NCBI RefSeq assembly: GCF_032878955.1 | Contig: NZ_CP043839.1 | Coordinates: 3,286,001 to 3,350,000, forward strand | DNA length: 64,000 nucleotides | DNA from: Butyricimonas paravirosa | Lineage (GTDB): Bacteria; Bacteroidota; Bacteroidia; Bacteroidales; Marinifilaceae | Reading direction: 5' to 3' | In this document: in pieces, positions 46,983-56,300 of the stretch | How positions within the stretch are numbered: position 1 is the stretch's first letter | Layout: each line of letters begins with the position of its first letter | Program-made: the position numbers and the translations under genes | Notes under the pieces: generated by a model | Told to the model about the DNA's origin: nothing | Seen by the model: only the letters and a program-made list of their open reading frames with translations | Databases searched by the model: none

Positions 46983-47864
46983 ATGATGAAAAAAAGATAT
47001 ATAATAGGAATGTTTATCGGGAGTGTTCTCTTTTGCTCGTGTGCTAAGGATGCGGCATTGGGACCGGATGTTTCACTTGAACGGGATTACGTGCTACCTC
47101 AAGGGAAATCCCCGCAGGCGGATGGTCGGATTGTGGATTTGTACGAGAAGTATGGTTCTTATTTCTTGTATGATTTTACTTTGTTGGATTTGAATTGGAA
47201 TCAGGTGGCTAATTCAACTAGTTATAAGTTGGCTTTGGGTGATCCGACTTATGCCGGAGATATGCTGGATTTACTGGATGAGGTGTGGTTGCAGTTCTAT
47301 CCGGAGGAATTTTTGGTGAAGAATTTACCGTACCGGGTTTTTATGGCAGACACGATTTATCAGGTCTTGAGTTATATGGACAGACCGATAGAATGTGCGA
47401 AAACAGGAGATAATTCGTTAGCTTTCGGTTATATGAATGCGGACACGAAGAAGAAGACGGCTGCCGAGAAGTTGGCGTTGAAGAACACGGTGCAGATGTT
47501 GTTTTTTGATTTGTTGCAGGTGCGGAAGGCTGTATCGATACCGGAGGAGTTTTACAAAATCAGCGATTATTCAACGAAAGCAAGCTCTGATCCCAATGAT
47601 GATGATTACGCACGTAAACGGGGATTCGTGGCAAACCCCCAATACGGGAATGAATGGTGTACCTACGTTAATTGGCAGACAAAGACCTTGTTACAGTCGG
47701 ATGATTTGACGTATTTTTTGGCAAATATTCTTTGCCGGACCTCCACCCAGTGGGCCAGTGATTTAACTTACCCGTTGGTGAAGGAGAAGTACGATATTTT
47801 GGTAAGCCATTTCAAGAAGGAATATAATATTGATTTGGTGAAGATAGGTAACAAGACTTACTAG
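46983..47864 (+). CDS. Metallohydrolase-like lipoprotein lacking HExxH, locus 3
   Basis: 293 residues; lipobox CSC at Cys20. It occupies the same slot as the lipoprotein at 35989 and shares its general plan: a short strand-rich start (RIVDLYEKYGSYFLYDF), a middle helix that replaces HExxH (LALKNTVQMLFFDLLQV), and a terminal helical part (DDLTYFLANILCRTSTQW...LVKEKYDILVSHFKKEYNIDLVKIG) like that of zinc metallohydrolase lipoproteins that accompany SusCD. No HExxH is present. Probably a non-catalytic surface protein. Family assignment is by pattern and context. Confidence 0.65.
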   Translation: MMKKRYIIGMFIGSVLFCSCAKDAALGPDVSLERDYVLPQGKSPQADGRIVDLYEKYGSYFLYDFTLLDLNWNQVANSTSYKLALGDPTYAGDMLDLLDEVWLQFYPEEFLVKNLPYRVFMADTIYQVLSYMDRPIECAKTGDNSLAFGYMNADTKKKTAAEKLALKNTVQMLFFDLLQVRKAVSIPEEFYKISDYSTKASSDPNDDDYARKRGFVANPQYGNEWCTYVNWQTKTLLQSDDLTYFLANILCRTSTQWASDLTYPLVKEKYDILVSHFKKEYNIDLVKIGNKTY

Positions 47865-47872
47865 TATCAAGA

Positions 47873-47959
47873 GTTTATAAAGTCCATAAAGTTTGTAAAG
47901 TTTATCAAGTGACGGGAACCCTGGAAACGAGGTTCTTGGAGCTTGTAAACTTTATAAAC
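47873..47959. repeat. 9-base repeats and inverted repeat before the locus 3 ABC genes
   Basis: GTTTATAAAGT (47873-47883) and ACTTTATAAAC (47949-47959) are exact complements. From 47877 four 9-base units follow each other: ATAAAGTCC, ATAAAGTTT, GTAAAGTTT, ATCAAGTGA. A small hairpin GAACC / GGTTC (47916-47935) lies between the arms. Together they form a dense regulatory or attenuating structure in the 152-base gap. Confidence 0.65.
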
Positions 47960-48016
47960 GGGGGACGTGTTGGCTTTACATTAAGGGAATAGATGTTTGA
48001 ATTATAAAATTATTGT

Positions 48017-48955
48017 ATGGAAAAATCAGTTGTAAGAGTAGAAAATCTGTCTCATCGTTACAATGTGCAGTGGGCTATTCGGGATATTAATTTCGAGATA
48101 GATCAGCGAGGGGTTGTGGGATTGCTGGGATCGAACGGGGCCGGGAAGTCCACCACGATGAATATTATTTGCGGGGTGTTGAAACAAACGCAGGGAGAAG
48201 TTTACATTGACGGTATCAATTTCCGGGAGAATCCGGTGGAGGCTAAAAGGAATATCGGTTTTTTGCCCCAGAAGCCTCCTTTATATATGGATTTTACCGT
48301 GGACGAGTATCTCACGTATTGTGCGGATTTGCGAATGGTGGATAAGAGGGATGTGAAAAAGGCGGTTGACGAGGCGAAGGCTCGGTGTGGGATTACTCAT
48401 TTCAGTAGTCGCTTGGTTCGGAATTTATCGGGTGGGTATCAACAGCGTGTGGGAATCGCACAGGCGATCGTGCATAACCCGAAGTTCGTGGTGTTGGACG
48501 AGCCGACGAATGGGCTGGACCCGAACCAGATCGTGGAGGTGCGGCATCTGATTAAAGAAATCGCTGAGGAGCGTTCCGTGCTTTTGTCCACGCATATCCT
48601 TTCAGAGGTACAGGCTACTTGTGAAGAAATTAAGATGATTGAACAGGGGCAGCTGGTCTTTTCGGGGACGTTGGATCAGTTTGATAATTATATACAGCCG
48701 AACACGATTATGGTGACGTTGGCAAATCCCCCCGCGGAGGGAAGTCTTGTCTGGGAGGGAGTGAGTAACGTGGAGAGGGTTACGGATCACCGGTTCCGTT
48801 TGCGTTATGACGGATGCCGGGAGACGGCGAGACGGGTGGCGGAGCAGAGCGTGAATCGGTGCTGGGGATTGGAAGAGTTGGTGGTGGAGAAAAGCTCTAT
48901 GGACGAGGTGTTTGCTAAATTATCCGGCAAGGCGAATGATGAAGGGAAAAGATAA
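48017..48955 (+). CDS. ABC transporter ATP-binding protein (GldA-like), locus 3
   Basis: 312 residues. Walker A GSNGAGKST, Q-loop region GFLPQKPPLY, signature LSGGYQQR, Walker B FVVLDEPTNGLDP and H-loop STHIL are all intact. A 90-residue C-terminal extension of the type found in ABC-2/GldA subunits follows. It pairs with the permease gene 29 bases downstream. It lies after the SusCD module, so it may act on the imported substrate or export a related molecule; the direction is not determined. Confidence 0.92.
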   Translation: MEKSVVRVENLSHRYNVQWAIRDINFEIDQRGVVGLLGSNGAGKSTTMNIICGVLKQTQGEVYIDGINFRENPVEAKRNIGFLPQKPPLYMDFTVDEYLTYCADLRMVDKRDVKKAVDEAKARCGITHFSSRLVRNLSGGYQQRVGIAQAIVHNPKFVVLDEPTNGLDPNQIVEVRHLIKEIAEERSVLLSTHILSEVQATCEEIKMIEQGQLVFSGTLDQFDNYIQPNTIMVTLANPPAEGSLVWEGVSNVERVTDHRFRLRYDGCRETARRVAEQSVNRCWGLEELVVEKSSMDEVFAKLSGKANDEGKR

Positions 48956-48984
48956 GATGTTGGTCAAAAGAAATTAAATATATT

Positions 48985-51294
48985 ATGAGAAGAATATTGA
49001 AAATAGCGAAAGCAGAGTTGTTTACTTTGTTTTATTCCCCGGTGGCTTGGCTGATCCTTGTGGCCTTTACCGTTCAAGTCGGGTTGAAGTTCACTGGGTT
49101 GATGGCGGATTTCGTTTACCGGGAAGATATTGGGTTCGGGAATGGATTTTTGACGGCGAATTTGCTGGGGGGTATATTCGGGATGTATAACACGGTGCAG
49201 CAGTATTTATACCTTTATATGCCTCTATTGACCATGGGGTTGATGAGCCGGGAGTTTAGTAGCGGGTCGATCAAGTTGCTATATTCTTCGCCAGTGACAT
49301 CGTCTCAGATTGTCATGGGTAAGTTCTTGGCGATGATGGCTTACGGGTTGGTATTGTTGGGAACGTTAATCCTGTATATCGGTTACGCGGCTTGCGTGGT
49401 GGATAATTTTGCTTTTGCCGAGGCGTTGTCCGGTTTGCTGGGGTTGTATTTGTTGTTGTGTGCTTACGCGGCTATCGGGCTTTTTGTTTCGTGTCTGACC
49501 TCCTATCAAGTGGTTGCGGCTATCGGGACGTTGATTATTCTGGCCGTGCTGAATTACATGAATCAAGTGTGGCAGGATATCGCATTTATTCGGGATATCA
49601 CGTATTGGTTATGTCTTTCCGGGCGTACGAACGAGATGATCAGCGGTTTGTTGTGTAGTGAAGATATTTTGTATTTCGTGATCGTGATTTCCATGTTCTT
49701 GTTGTTGAGTATTTTGAAATTGCAGTCCACGAGACAGCGGGTTTCTTTTTCCATGGTTTGGGGAAAATATCTTGGCGTGGTGGTGGTTGCGATGTTGTTG
49801 GGATTCGTGACGTCTCGTCCCGTGATGATGTGCTATTATGATGCGACGGAGACGAAACGGAATACCTTGACACCTAACAGTCAGGAGGTCATGAGTAAGT
49901 TGGAAGGAGGAATGACGATTACCACGTATGTCAATTTCTTGGATCGGGATTATTATATCGGGATGCCTAATATGGTAAATTCGGATTTGGAGAGGTTTAA
50001 GCAGTATTTGCGGTTTAAGCCGGAGATCAAGATGAAGTACGTGTATTATTACGATTCGGTTTCTAATAATCCTTGGTTGGACGTGCGATTCCCGAATACG
50101 ACGACGAAGGAGAAGGCGGAGCAGTTGGCTGATATGCGTGATTTGAATTTCAAGATGTTCATGGCGCCCGAAGAGTTGAAGAAGAAAGTGGATTTGTCGG
50201 ATGAGGGGAATCGTTTTGTACGGATCGTGGAACGGGAGAACGGGCAAAAGGCTTTCCTGCGTCTGTTCGATGACATGATGAAGTTCCCCAGCGAGGCGGA
50301 GATGGCCGTGACGTTTAAACGGTTTACCATGAAATTACCGAAAGTCGGGTTCTTGGCCGGACATGGGGAACGTTCGATTGATTCGGACCGGGCGAAGGAT
50401 TATCTTTTCTTTTCGCAATTGAAGAATTTCCGTTATTCTTTGATTAATCAAGGGTTTGACGTGGAGAATGTTTCTCTTGCCGGAAGTTCGGATATTCCGG
50501 ATGATATTGAGATCGTGGTGATTGCCGATCTGACAAAGCCTTTGGAGCCGGGGGAACAGGAAAAGTTAGATAGGTATATCGCCCGTGGAGGGAATTTGGT
50601 GATTGCCGGAGAGGTAGGCAAACAGGATGTTATGAATCCTCTCGTGGAGCAGTTCGGGGTTCGTTTTTTGCCGGGGGTTTTGGTACAGGTGAAGCAGGAT
50701 GTTCAACCGGATTTGATGATCGTGAATGCCACGCCGGAGGCGGGAGAGATGTCTTATTTCTTTCAGGATATGTTGATCGGCCGGAATGCGAAGATCGTGA
50801 TGAACGGGGCCGCGGGATTGGCCTACACGGAAGATCGGGGATTTAAGGTGACGGAGATTTTGCGGACAGATACGACCGGATGCTGGAACGAGATGGAGAC
50901 GAGGGATTTCGTGAATGATAGCGTGATTCTTAATACGGCGGCCGGAGAGGTGGAGGCGATGTACCCGGTGGCTCTGGCTCTTTCCCGGAAGGTGGGAGAT
51001 CGTGAGCAAAGGATTATGATTCTTGGGGATGCGGATTGTATCAGTAATGAAGAGTTTTCTATCCGGAGGAATTTGCGGGTGATGACGGCCAATTATACTT
51101 TGGTTACAGGTACGTTCTATTGGCTCTCTGATGAAGAGGCGCCTATTGATGTCCGTCGCCCTATGGGAACGGATAATAAGATACACTTGAGCCGGAAAGC
51201 GATGCCTTATTTGAAGACAGCGTGTATGGGAATTGTACCCGCTATATTGCTGATTTGGGGCGTGGTGTTGTGGATGAGGAGAAAGCGAAAATAA
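48985..51294 (+). CDS. Fused ABC-2 permease / GldG-like protein, locus 3
   Basis: 769 residues. The N-terminal 280 form an ABC-2 permease of about six membrane segments (for example VAWLILVAFTVQVGLKF, TLILYIGYAACVV, YLLLCAYAAIGLFV) with the motif SREFSSGSIKLLYSSPV. Then come a large soluble GldG-type domain (about 285-735; VGFLAGHGERS, VVIADLTKPLEPGEQEKLDRYIARGGNLVIAGE, IMILGDADCISNEEF) and a final membrane helix (about 745-763). GldF and GldG functions are thus fused in one chain. A paralogue lies at 61845. Confidence 0.88.
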   Translation: MRRILKIAKAELFTLFYSPVAWLILVAFTVQVGLKFTGLMADFVYREDIGFGNGFLTANLLGGIFGMYNTVQQYLYLYMPLLTMGLMSREFSSGSIKLLYSSPVTSSQIVMGKFLAMMAYGLVLLGTLILYIGYAACVVDNFAFAEALSGLLGLYLLLCAYAAIGLFVSCLTSYQVVAAIGTLIILAVLNYMNQVWQDIAFIRDITYWLCLSGRTNEMISGLLCSEDILYFVIVISMFLLLSILKLQSTRQRVSFSMVWGKYLGVVVVAMLLGFVTSRPVMMCYYDATETKRNTLTPNSQEVMSKLEGGMTITTYVNFLDRDYYIGMPNMVNSDLERFKQYLRFKPEIKMKYVYYYDSVSNNPWLDVRFPNTTTKEKAEQLADMRDLNFKMFMAPEELKKKVDLSDEGNRFVRIVERENGQKAFLRLFDDMMKFPSEAEMAVTFKRFTMKLPKVGFLAGHGERSIDSDRAKDYLFFSQLKNFRYSLINQGFDVENVSLAGSSDIPDDIEIVVIADLTKPLEPGEQEKLDRYIARGGNLVIAGEVGKQDVMNPLVEQFGVRFLPGVLVQVKQDVQPDLMIVNATPEAGEMSYFFQDMLIGRNAKIVMNGAAGLAYTEDRGFKVTEILRTDTTGCWNEMETRDFVNDSVILNTAAGEVEAMYPVALALSRKVGDREQRIMILGDADCISNEEFSIRRNLRVMTANYTLVTGTFYWLSDEEAPIDVRRPMGTDNKIHLSRKAMPYLKTACMGIVPAILLIWGVVLWMRRKRK

Positions 51295-51326
51295 GTAGTA
51301 CGGAATTGTCAAGATGTTGTGTGCCC

Positions 51327-51356
51327 CCCCCAAGGTTCGATAAGAGCTTTTGGGGG
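51327..51356 (+). terminator. Terminator at the end of locus 3
   Basis: CCCCCAA / TTGGGGG, a 7-base stem within an 8-C run, loop about 15 bases, followed by T-rich TGTTTTGTGTTTCTTT. Confidence 0.7.
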
Positions 51357-51389
51357 TGTTTTGTGTTTCTTTGAATTTATGATATATTT

Positions 51390-51422
51390 TTTGTTTTTTT
51401 TGAATGAAAAATCATAGCTTTG
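51390..51422 (+). promoter_or_regulatory. Promoter of the locus 4 sigma gene
   Basis: TTTG at 51390-51393, 21 bases, TAGCTTTG at 51415-51422, matching TTTG-N19-21-TAnnTTTG. About 37 bases upstream of the start codon. Confidence 0.5.
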
Positions 51423-51459
51423 TCATAAAGTAATGTGGGCAAACAATTATTAGAGATAC

Positions 51460-52026
51460 ATGGGTATGCAACCAGAAGAGTTTATAGACCAGATAAATAG
51501 AAAGCAAATGCCGGCTTTCCGTGAGTTGTTTGGTTCGTTCTATCGCTATCTGGTGTTATATGCTATGCGTTATGTGAGACAGCAGGAAGTGTCGGAAGAT
51601 ATTGTGCAGGAGGTTTTTATTGCTATTTGGGAGAGTGATAAAAAGTATAATTCATATCATGGATTCCGGGCATTTTTGTATGATTCGGTCAAAAATCGTT
51701 GCTTGAATTATTTAAAGCACCAAGAGGTTGAACGGCGGCATGCAGAGATTTTATTGCAGGAGCAGGATGAAGAGGACGAAGATCATCGGTTAATGCGTGA
51801 GGAGATGTACCGGGCATTGCATCGGGCCGTGGATGAATTGCCGGAGCGTTGTCGTCAGGTGTTCAAATTGCATTTGCAGGGCAAGAAAAATGAGGAAATT
51901 GCTCAAATGCTGGAACTTTCTGTGGAAACAGTGAAAACACAGAAAAAGAAGGCGATGTATTTTTTGCGTGAGCGATTAGGTAGGTTGTATTATTTGTTAA
52001 TGATTCTGAATATTATTGATTTATAG
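51460..52026 (+). CDS. ECF sigma factor, locus 4
   Basis: 188 residues with region 2 (QEVSEDIVQEVFIAIWESD) and region 4 (NEEIAQMLELSVETVKTQKKKAM). It ends in a hydrophobic tail (YYLLMILNIIDL). The FecR partner lies 96 bases downstream. The primary-type promoter ahead of it suggests low constitutive expression, with the downstream genes depending on the sigma factor itself. An ATG two codons downstream (MQPEEF) is an alternative start. Confidence 0.9.
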   Translation: MGMQPEEFIDQINRKQMPAFRELFGSFYRYLVLYAMRYVRQQEVSEDIVQEVFIAIWESDKKYNSYHGFRAFLYDSVKNRCLNYLKHQEVERRHAEILLQEQDEEDEDHRLMREEMYRALHRAVDELPERCRQVFKLHLQGKKNEEIAQMLELSVETVKTQKKKAMYFLRERLGRLYYLLMILNIIDL

Positions 52027-52077
52027 TATTTTGTGTGTTTTGTCTGATTTTTTTTGAAAAAAAAGATGAATTAGGAT

Positions 52078-52103
52078 ACCCCGTTTTTGTATCATGGTTG
52101 TAT
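52078..52103 (+). promoter_or_regulatory. Conserved pre-fecR motif, locus 4 (candidate ECF promoter)
   Basis: ACCCCGTTTTTG at 52078-52089, then TTGTATATG about 8 bases later; 33 bases from the motif to the fecR ATG. Matches the elements at 15019, 29465 and 40610. Confidence 0.5.
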
Positions 52104-52122
52104 ATGATGCAAAAATTATCAG

Positions 52123-53295
52123 ATGGAGAATCAATATCCCGATAGAATTGTTCACTTGCTGCAACTATACTTGCTTGGAGATATTACCAAGGAGGAACGG
52201 CAGGAATTAGAGGTATGGTGTGAAGAGAAGGTACGGAATAGGCAATTGTTTGAACAAATTTGCCAAGAGGATTTGTTTTCAAAAGAACGATTTGTTTATG
52301 AAAAGATAGATGATACAAAGGCATTACGTACTTTTGAAAAACACGTAAGAAAAGTTTCTGCGAGAGGTATTGGCCGTTGGTGGAAATATGCGGCCGTGTT
52401 GCTATTTCCTATTTTAGTTGTCGGATCGTGGAAATTGATATATGAAGTAGAGCAAGTTCCTGTTGTAACCACTTCTGTTTCACAGATTCAACCGGGATGT
52501 TCACGGGCAGTACTTGTCTTGGATGACGGACGGAAAGTGTTCTTGAAGGAAGAGGACGAGAGGGTGATTTCGGAAGATAAGGGGATAACGGTTACAGGGG
52601 AAAAAGATCGTTTAGTATATACTTCTTCCGAGGGAAAAAATGTAGACGAGATCCGTTTCAATGAACTTGAGGTTCCTCGTGGTGGGGAGTATAAAGTAAG
52701 ATTGGCAGATGGAACATTGGTGTATTTGAATTCGGCAACTCGAATGAAATATCCTGTTAAATTTGATGAAAAAGAACGTAAAGTGTATTTGTCGGGAGAG
52801 GCTTATTTTGAGGTTACCAAAGATCCCAAACGTCCATTTTTGGTAGAAATGGAAGGCGTGGAGGTTCGGGTGTATGGGACTTCTTTTAACATTAATACTC
52901 ATCAGAAGGGGAATATTCAAACCGTATTGGTCAAGGGAAGTATTGGGGTCAAGGTTTTGGCATCAGGAATGGAGAGCGTGATTACACCCGGGCAGATGGC
53001 CGAGTTTAAACAAGGAAATGCAAAGGTTGATGTGAAGGATGTAAATGTAGCTGTTTACACGGATTGGAAGGATGGCATTTTCCGTTTTGAAAATCAGAGG
53101 TTGGAAGATATTCTTACTGTTTTGTCAAATTGGTATGATGTGGATGTTTTTTATCAAACTGTTTCTGTGAAAGAGCTACATTTTTCGGGGTATATGGAAC
53201 GGTATAAAGATGTCAGTGTGATTTTGGAAGCGATTACCTTATCAACAGGGGTAACGTTTTCTGTTCAAGGAAAGACGATTATTGTATCAAAATAA
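52123..53295 (+). CDS. FecR family anti-sigma factor, locus 4
   Basis: 390 residues. N-terminal sigma-binding part with LLGDITKEERQELEVWCEEK; membrane segment at about 86-106 (YAAVLLFPILVVGSWKLIY); FecR domain RGGEYKVRLADGTLVYLNS and KERKVYLSGEAYFEV; C-terminal DUF4974-type domain (NQRLEDILTVLSNWYDV). Encoded between sigma and susC. Confidence 0.9.
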   Translation: MENQYPDRIVHLLQLYLLGDITKEERQELEVWCEEKVRNRQLFEQICQEDLFSKERFVYEKIDDTKALRTFEKHVRKVSARGIGRWWKYAAVLLFPILVVGSWKLIYEVEQVPVVTTSVSQIQPGCSRAVLVLDDGRKVFLKEEDERVISEDKGITVTGEKDRLVYTSSEGKNVDEIRFNELEVPRGGEYKVRLADGTLVYLNSATRMKYPVKFDEKERKVYLSGEAYFEVTKDPKRPFLVEMEGVEVRVYGTSFNINTHQKGNIQTVLVKGSIGVKVLASGMESVITPGQMAEFKQGNAKVDVKDVNVAVYTDWKDGIFRFENQRLEDILTVLSNWYDVDVFYQTVSVKELHFSGYMERYKDVSVILEAITLSTGVTFSVQGKTIIVSK

Positions 53296-53326
53296 AAACG
53301 GAAAGTATTTGGCGTACTTCCCGTTT
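53296..53326 (+). promoter_or_regulatory. Hairpin between fecR and susC, locus 4
   Basis: AAACGGAAAGTA / TACTTCCCGTTT with one mismatch and the loop TTTGGCG, adjacent to the fecR stop. A second small stem with the same loop (ACTA-TTTGGCG-TAGT) follows at about 53346-53360. Confidence 0.55.
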
Positions 53327-53397
53327 GTAATTAAGTACAACAAAAACTATTTGGCGTAGTTTCTTGTTGAGGTATTAATAACTTTAAGTACAAATGT

Positions 53398-56300
53398 ATG
53401 AAAAAAAACCGATTGTGCCATTCTTTTTTTAAAAGACCATGGCGTAAAATTTTAGTAATTATGAAATTGTTTTTTTTACTCACTTGTTGCTTTACACTTT
53501 CGTTGTCAGCCAATAGTTTGGCTCAACAGGAACGTGTGAGCTTGAAAATGAAGAACGTGGGTGTGGAAAAGTTGTTCGATGAAGTTCAACGTCAGACGAA
53601 ACTTTATTTCTTGTTTAATATAGAACAAGTAAAGCAATTGGGAAAGATTTCTTTGGACGTGAACAATGAAACCGTGGAATCGGTGTTGATGTCTGTTTTC
53701 AAGAATTCAGATTTGACGTACGTTTTTAACGGGAATATGATTGTCGTACGACCTAGGGATACTCAAGAGAATAAGGAAATAAAGAAGATCGTTATAACGG
53801 GAAAGGTTTCTGACGAGAAAAAACAGCCTCTTCCCGGGGTAACGGTGCAGATGAAGGGCGTTGCTATCGGAACGGCAACGGACCACGACGGGAAATACTC
53901 GTTGACGATCCCGAATGCCCCGAAAAAGTTCACGTTGGTGTATTCTTTCGTGGGTATGGTTACTCAAGAAGTTATTTACGCCGGAAAGGACACGATTAAC
54001 GTGGTGATGAAGGAGGACGTGGCGACGTTGGAGGATGTGGTGGTGACCGGTTATATGAATATTCGTAATTCAAGTTTTACGGGTAACGCAGTAACCGTGA
54101 AGAAGGAGGATTTGTTGAAAGTTTCGAAAACGAATGTTATTAAGGCGTTACAAGCGTTTGACCCTTCTTTCCGTATTAAGGAAAACAATCGTTGGGGATC
54201 AGACCCTAATGCCTTACCCGAGGTGTATATCCGGGGAGAATCCGGTTTGGGAGTGAGACAATTGGATGCTGATGCATTGTCGAAATCAAATTTGAAGGAC
54301 AACCCGAATCTACCGACTTTTATTATGGATGGTTTCGAGGTGAGTGTTTCCAAATTGTATGATATGGATCCGAACCGGATCGAATCGATTACCATTTTGA
54401 AAGACGCGACGGCAACCGCTTTGTACGGTTCGCGTGCGGCTAACGGGGTGGTAGTGATTACCACGGTCCCCCCAAGGCCGGTAAATTGAATATTGATTAC
54501 AGCTTCGTGGGGGATATTACTTTCCCGGACCTGTCGGATTATCATCTGTTGGATGCCAAGGGAAAATTGGAAACGGAGCGTTTGGCGGGATGTTATGATT
54601 TGGCCGTAGCTGATGACGGTTATACGGATCAGTATACTTTGGATAAAGAGTATAATGAAAAATTGGCAAATGTTACCAAAGGTGTGGATACCTATTGGTT
54701 GTCCAAGCCGTTGCAGACGGTGTTCAATCATACTCATAGTTTGTACGTGGACGGAGGTAACGAGAGCGTGCGTTTTGGTATTGAATTGCAATATGCCAAT
54801 CAAGATGGTGTGATGAAGGGGTCGTTGCGTGATCGTATGGGAGCTGGCGTTTCCTTGTCATATAATTACAAAACATTTTTGGTGAAAAATACGGTGACTT
54901 ATCAACGTGTGCGTACGAAAGAGTCTCCATTCGGTAATTTTGCCGATTTCGCGAAACAATTGCCATACGATACCTATAAAGATGAGAATGGCGTGTATTA
55001 TCCGACGATGAAATCTTGGGGACGAGGTTCTGAAAGTAATCGCGTGAATCCGATGTACGAACCGAGTTTGCATAATTTTGATAAAGGTGCTTCAGAGGAG
55101 TTTATTAATAATTTGTCCATTAATTGGAATATTATTGACGGGTTGTTGTTGAAAGGGCAATTGAGTTTGACGAAGACGATGAATCATTCGAAACGTTTTT
55201 ATGACCCGTTGTCGAAACAACGAGCTAATTTAAATCAATTGACTTTAGATGATAAGAATAGTAGTAATAATTTGAGTTTAGGTACATTGTATTTGAATAA
55301 TGACGATAGTTTTAGTTTGGATATGAATGCCACCTTGTCTTATAATAAGGCTTTGAACGGTCACATGATCAATGCGTTAGCCGGTGTTTCCGTGAAAGAA
55401 GATAAATCCAAGGCGAATAATGCTACCTATATCGGTTTCCCTTCCGGAACTTTATCATCTCCGCAATACGCTAAAGAGATGCTTCAAAAGACCGGTTTCA
55501 GTGAAAGTACGAAACGTTTGGTGGGATTCTTGCTTTCTGTGAACTATTCATATCAAGACATCTATCTTTTGGATGCTTCTGTTCGATTTGACGGTTCTTC
55601 TACCTTCGGATCGGATCAACGTTTTGCTCCTTTCTGGTCATTCGGATTGGGGGTTAATTTACACAAGTACGACTTCATCCAATCGTTGGGATTTGTCAAT
55701 CAGTTGAAAGTGCGTGCTTCTTACGGGCAGATTGGTAAGGCGAATTTCCCCGCGTACGCAGCTCGCTCCACGTATGATATCGTGACCGATGAGTGGTATA
55801 AAACCGGTATCAGTACTCGTTTGAAAGCCTTGGGTAATAAGAATTTGACTTGGGAAACGACGAACACGTTCGATATCGGGGCGGAATTGTCATTGTTCAA
55901 TGATTTGTTGTACGTGAAAGGGGCTTATTATGACAAACGCACGATCGATTTGGTGAATGATGTGACGGTACCGACTTCCACGGGATTTAGTTCTTATCGC
56001 GATAACGTGGGTGAAATTTCAAACAAGGGATATGAATTTGATGTACGCGTGGCTGCTTGCCAAACGAAAGATTGGTCTGTGATCTTTAACTTTAATTTGG
56101 CTCACAATAAAAATCGGATAGAGAAAATTTCTGAAAGCCTGCGTGCTTATAATGAACGAGTGCAAAAGATGTTTGAGGAAAATTTGATGTATAATGATCC
56201 GGATAGAGCTTTGCAAACTCAACCTTTCTTGCAATACGTGGAAGGAGGTTCGATGAATTCTATTTTTTGTGTCCGTTCGTTGGGTATTAATCCTGCCGAT

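Noticed and set aside
50566..51333. Long - strand frame (255 residues) opposite the locus 3 permease
   Set aside because: Antisense to the GldG-like domain; composition rich in His, Arg and Ile as is typical of shadow frames here.
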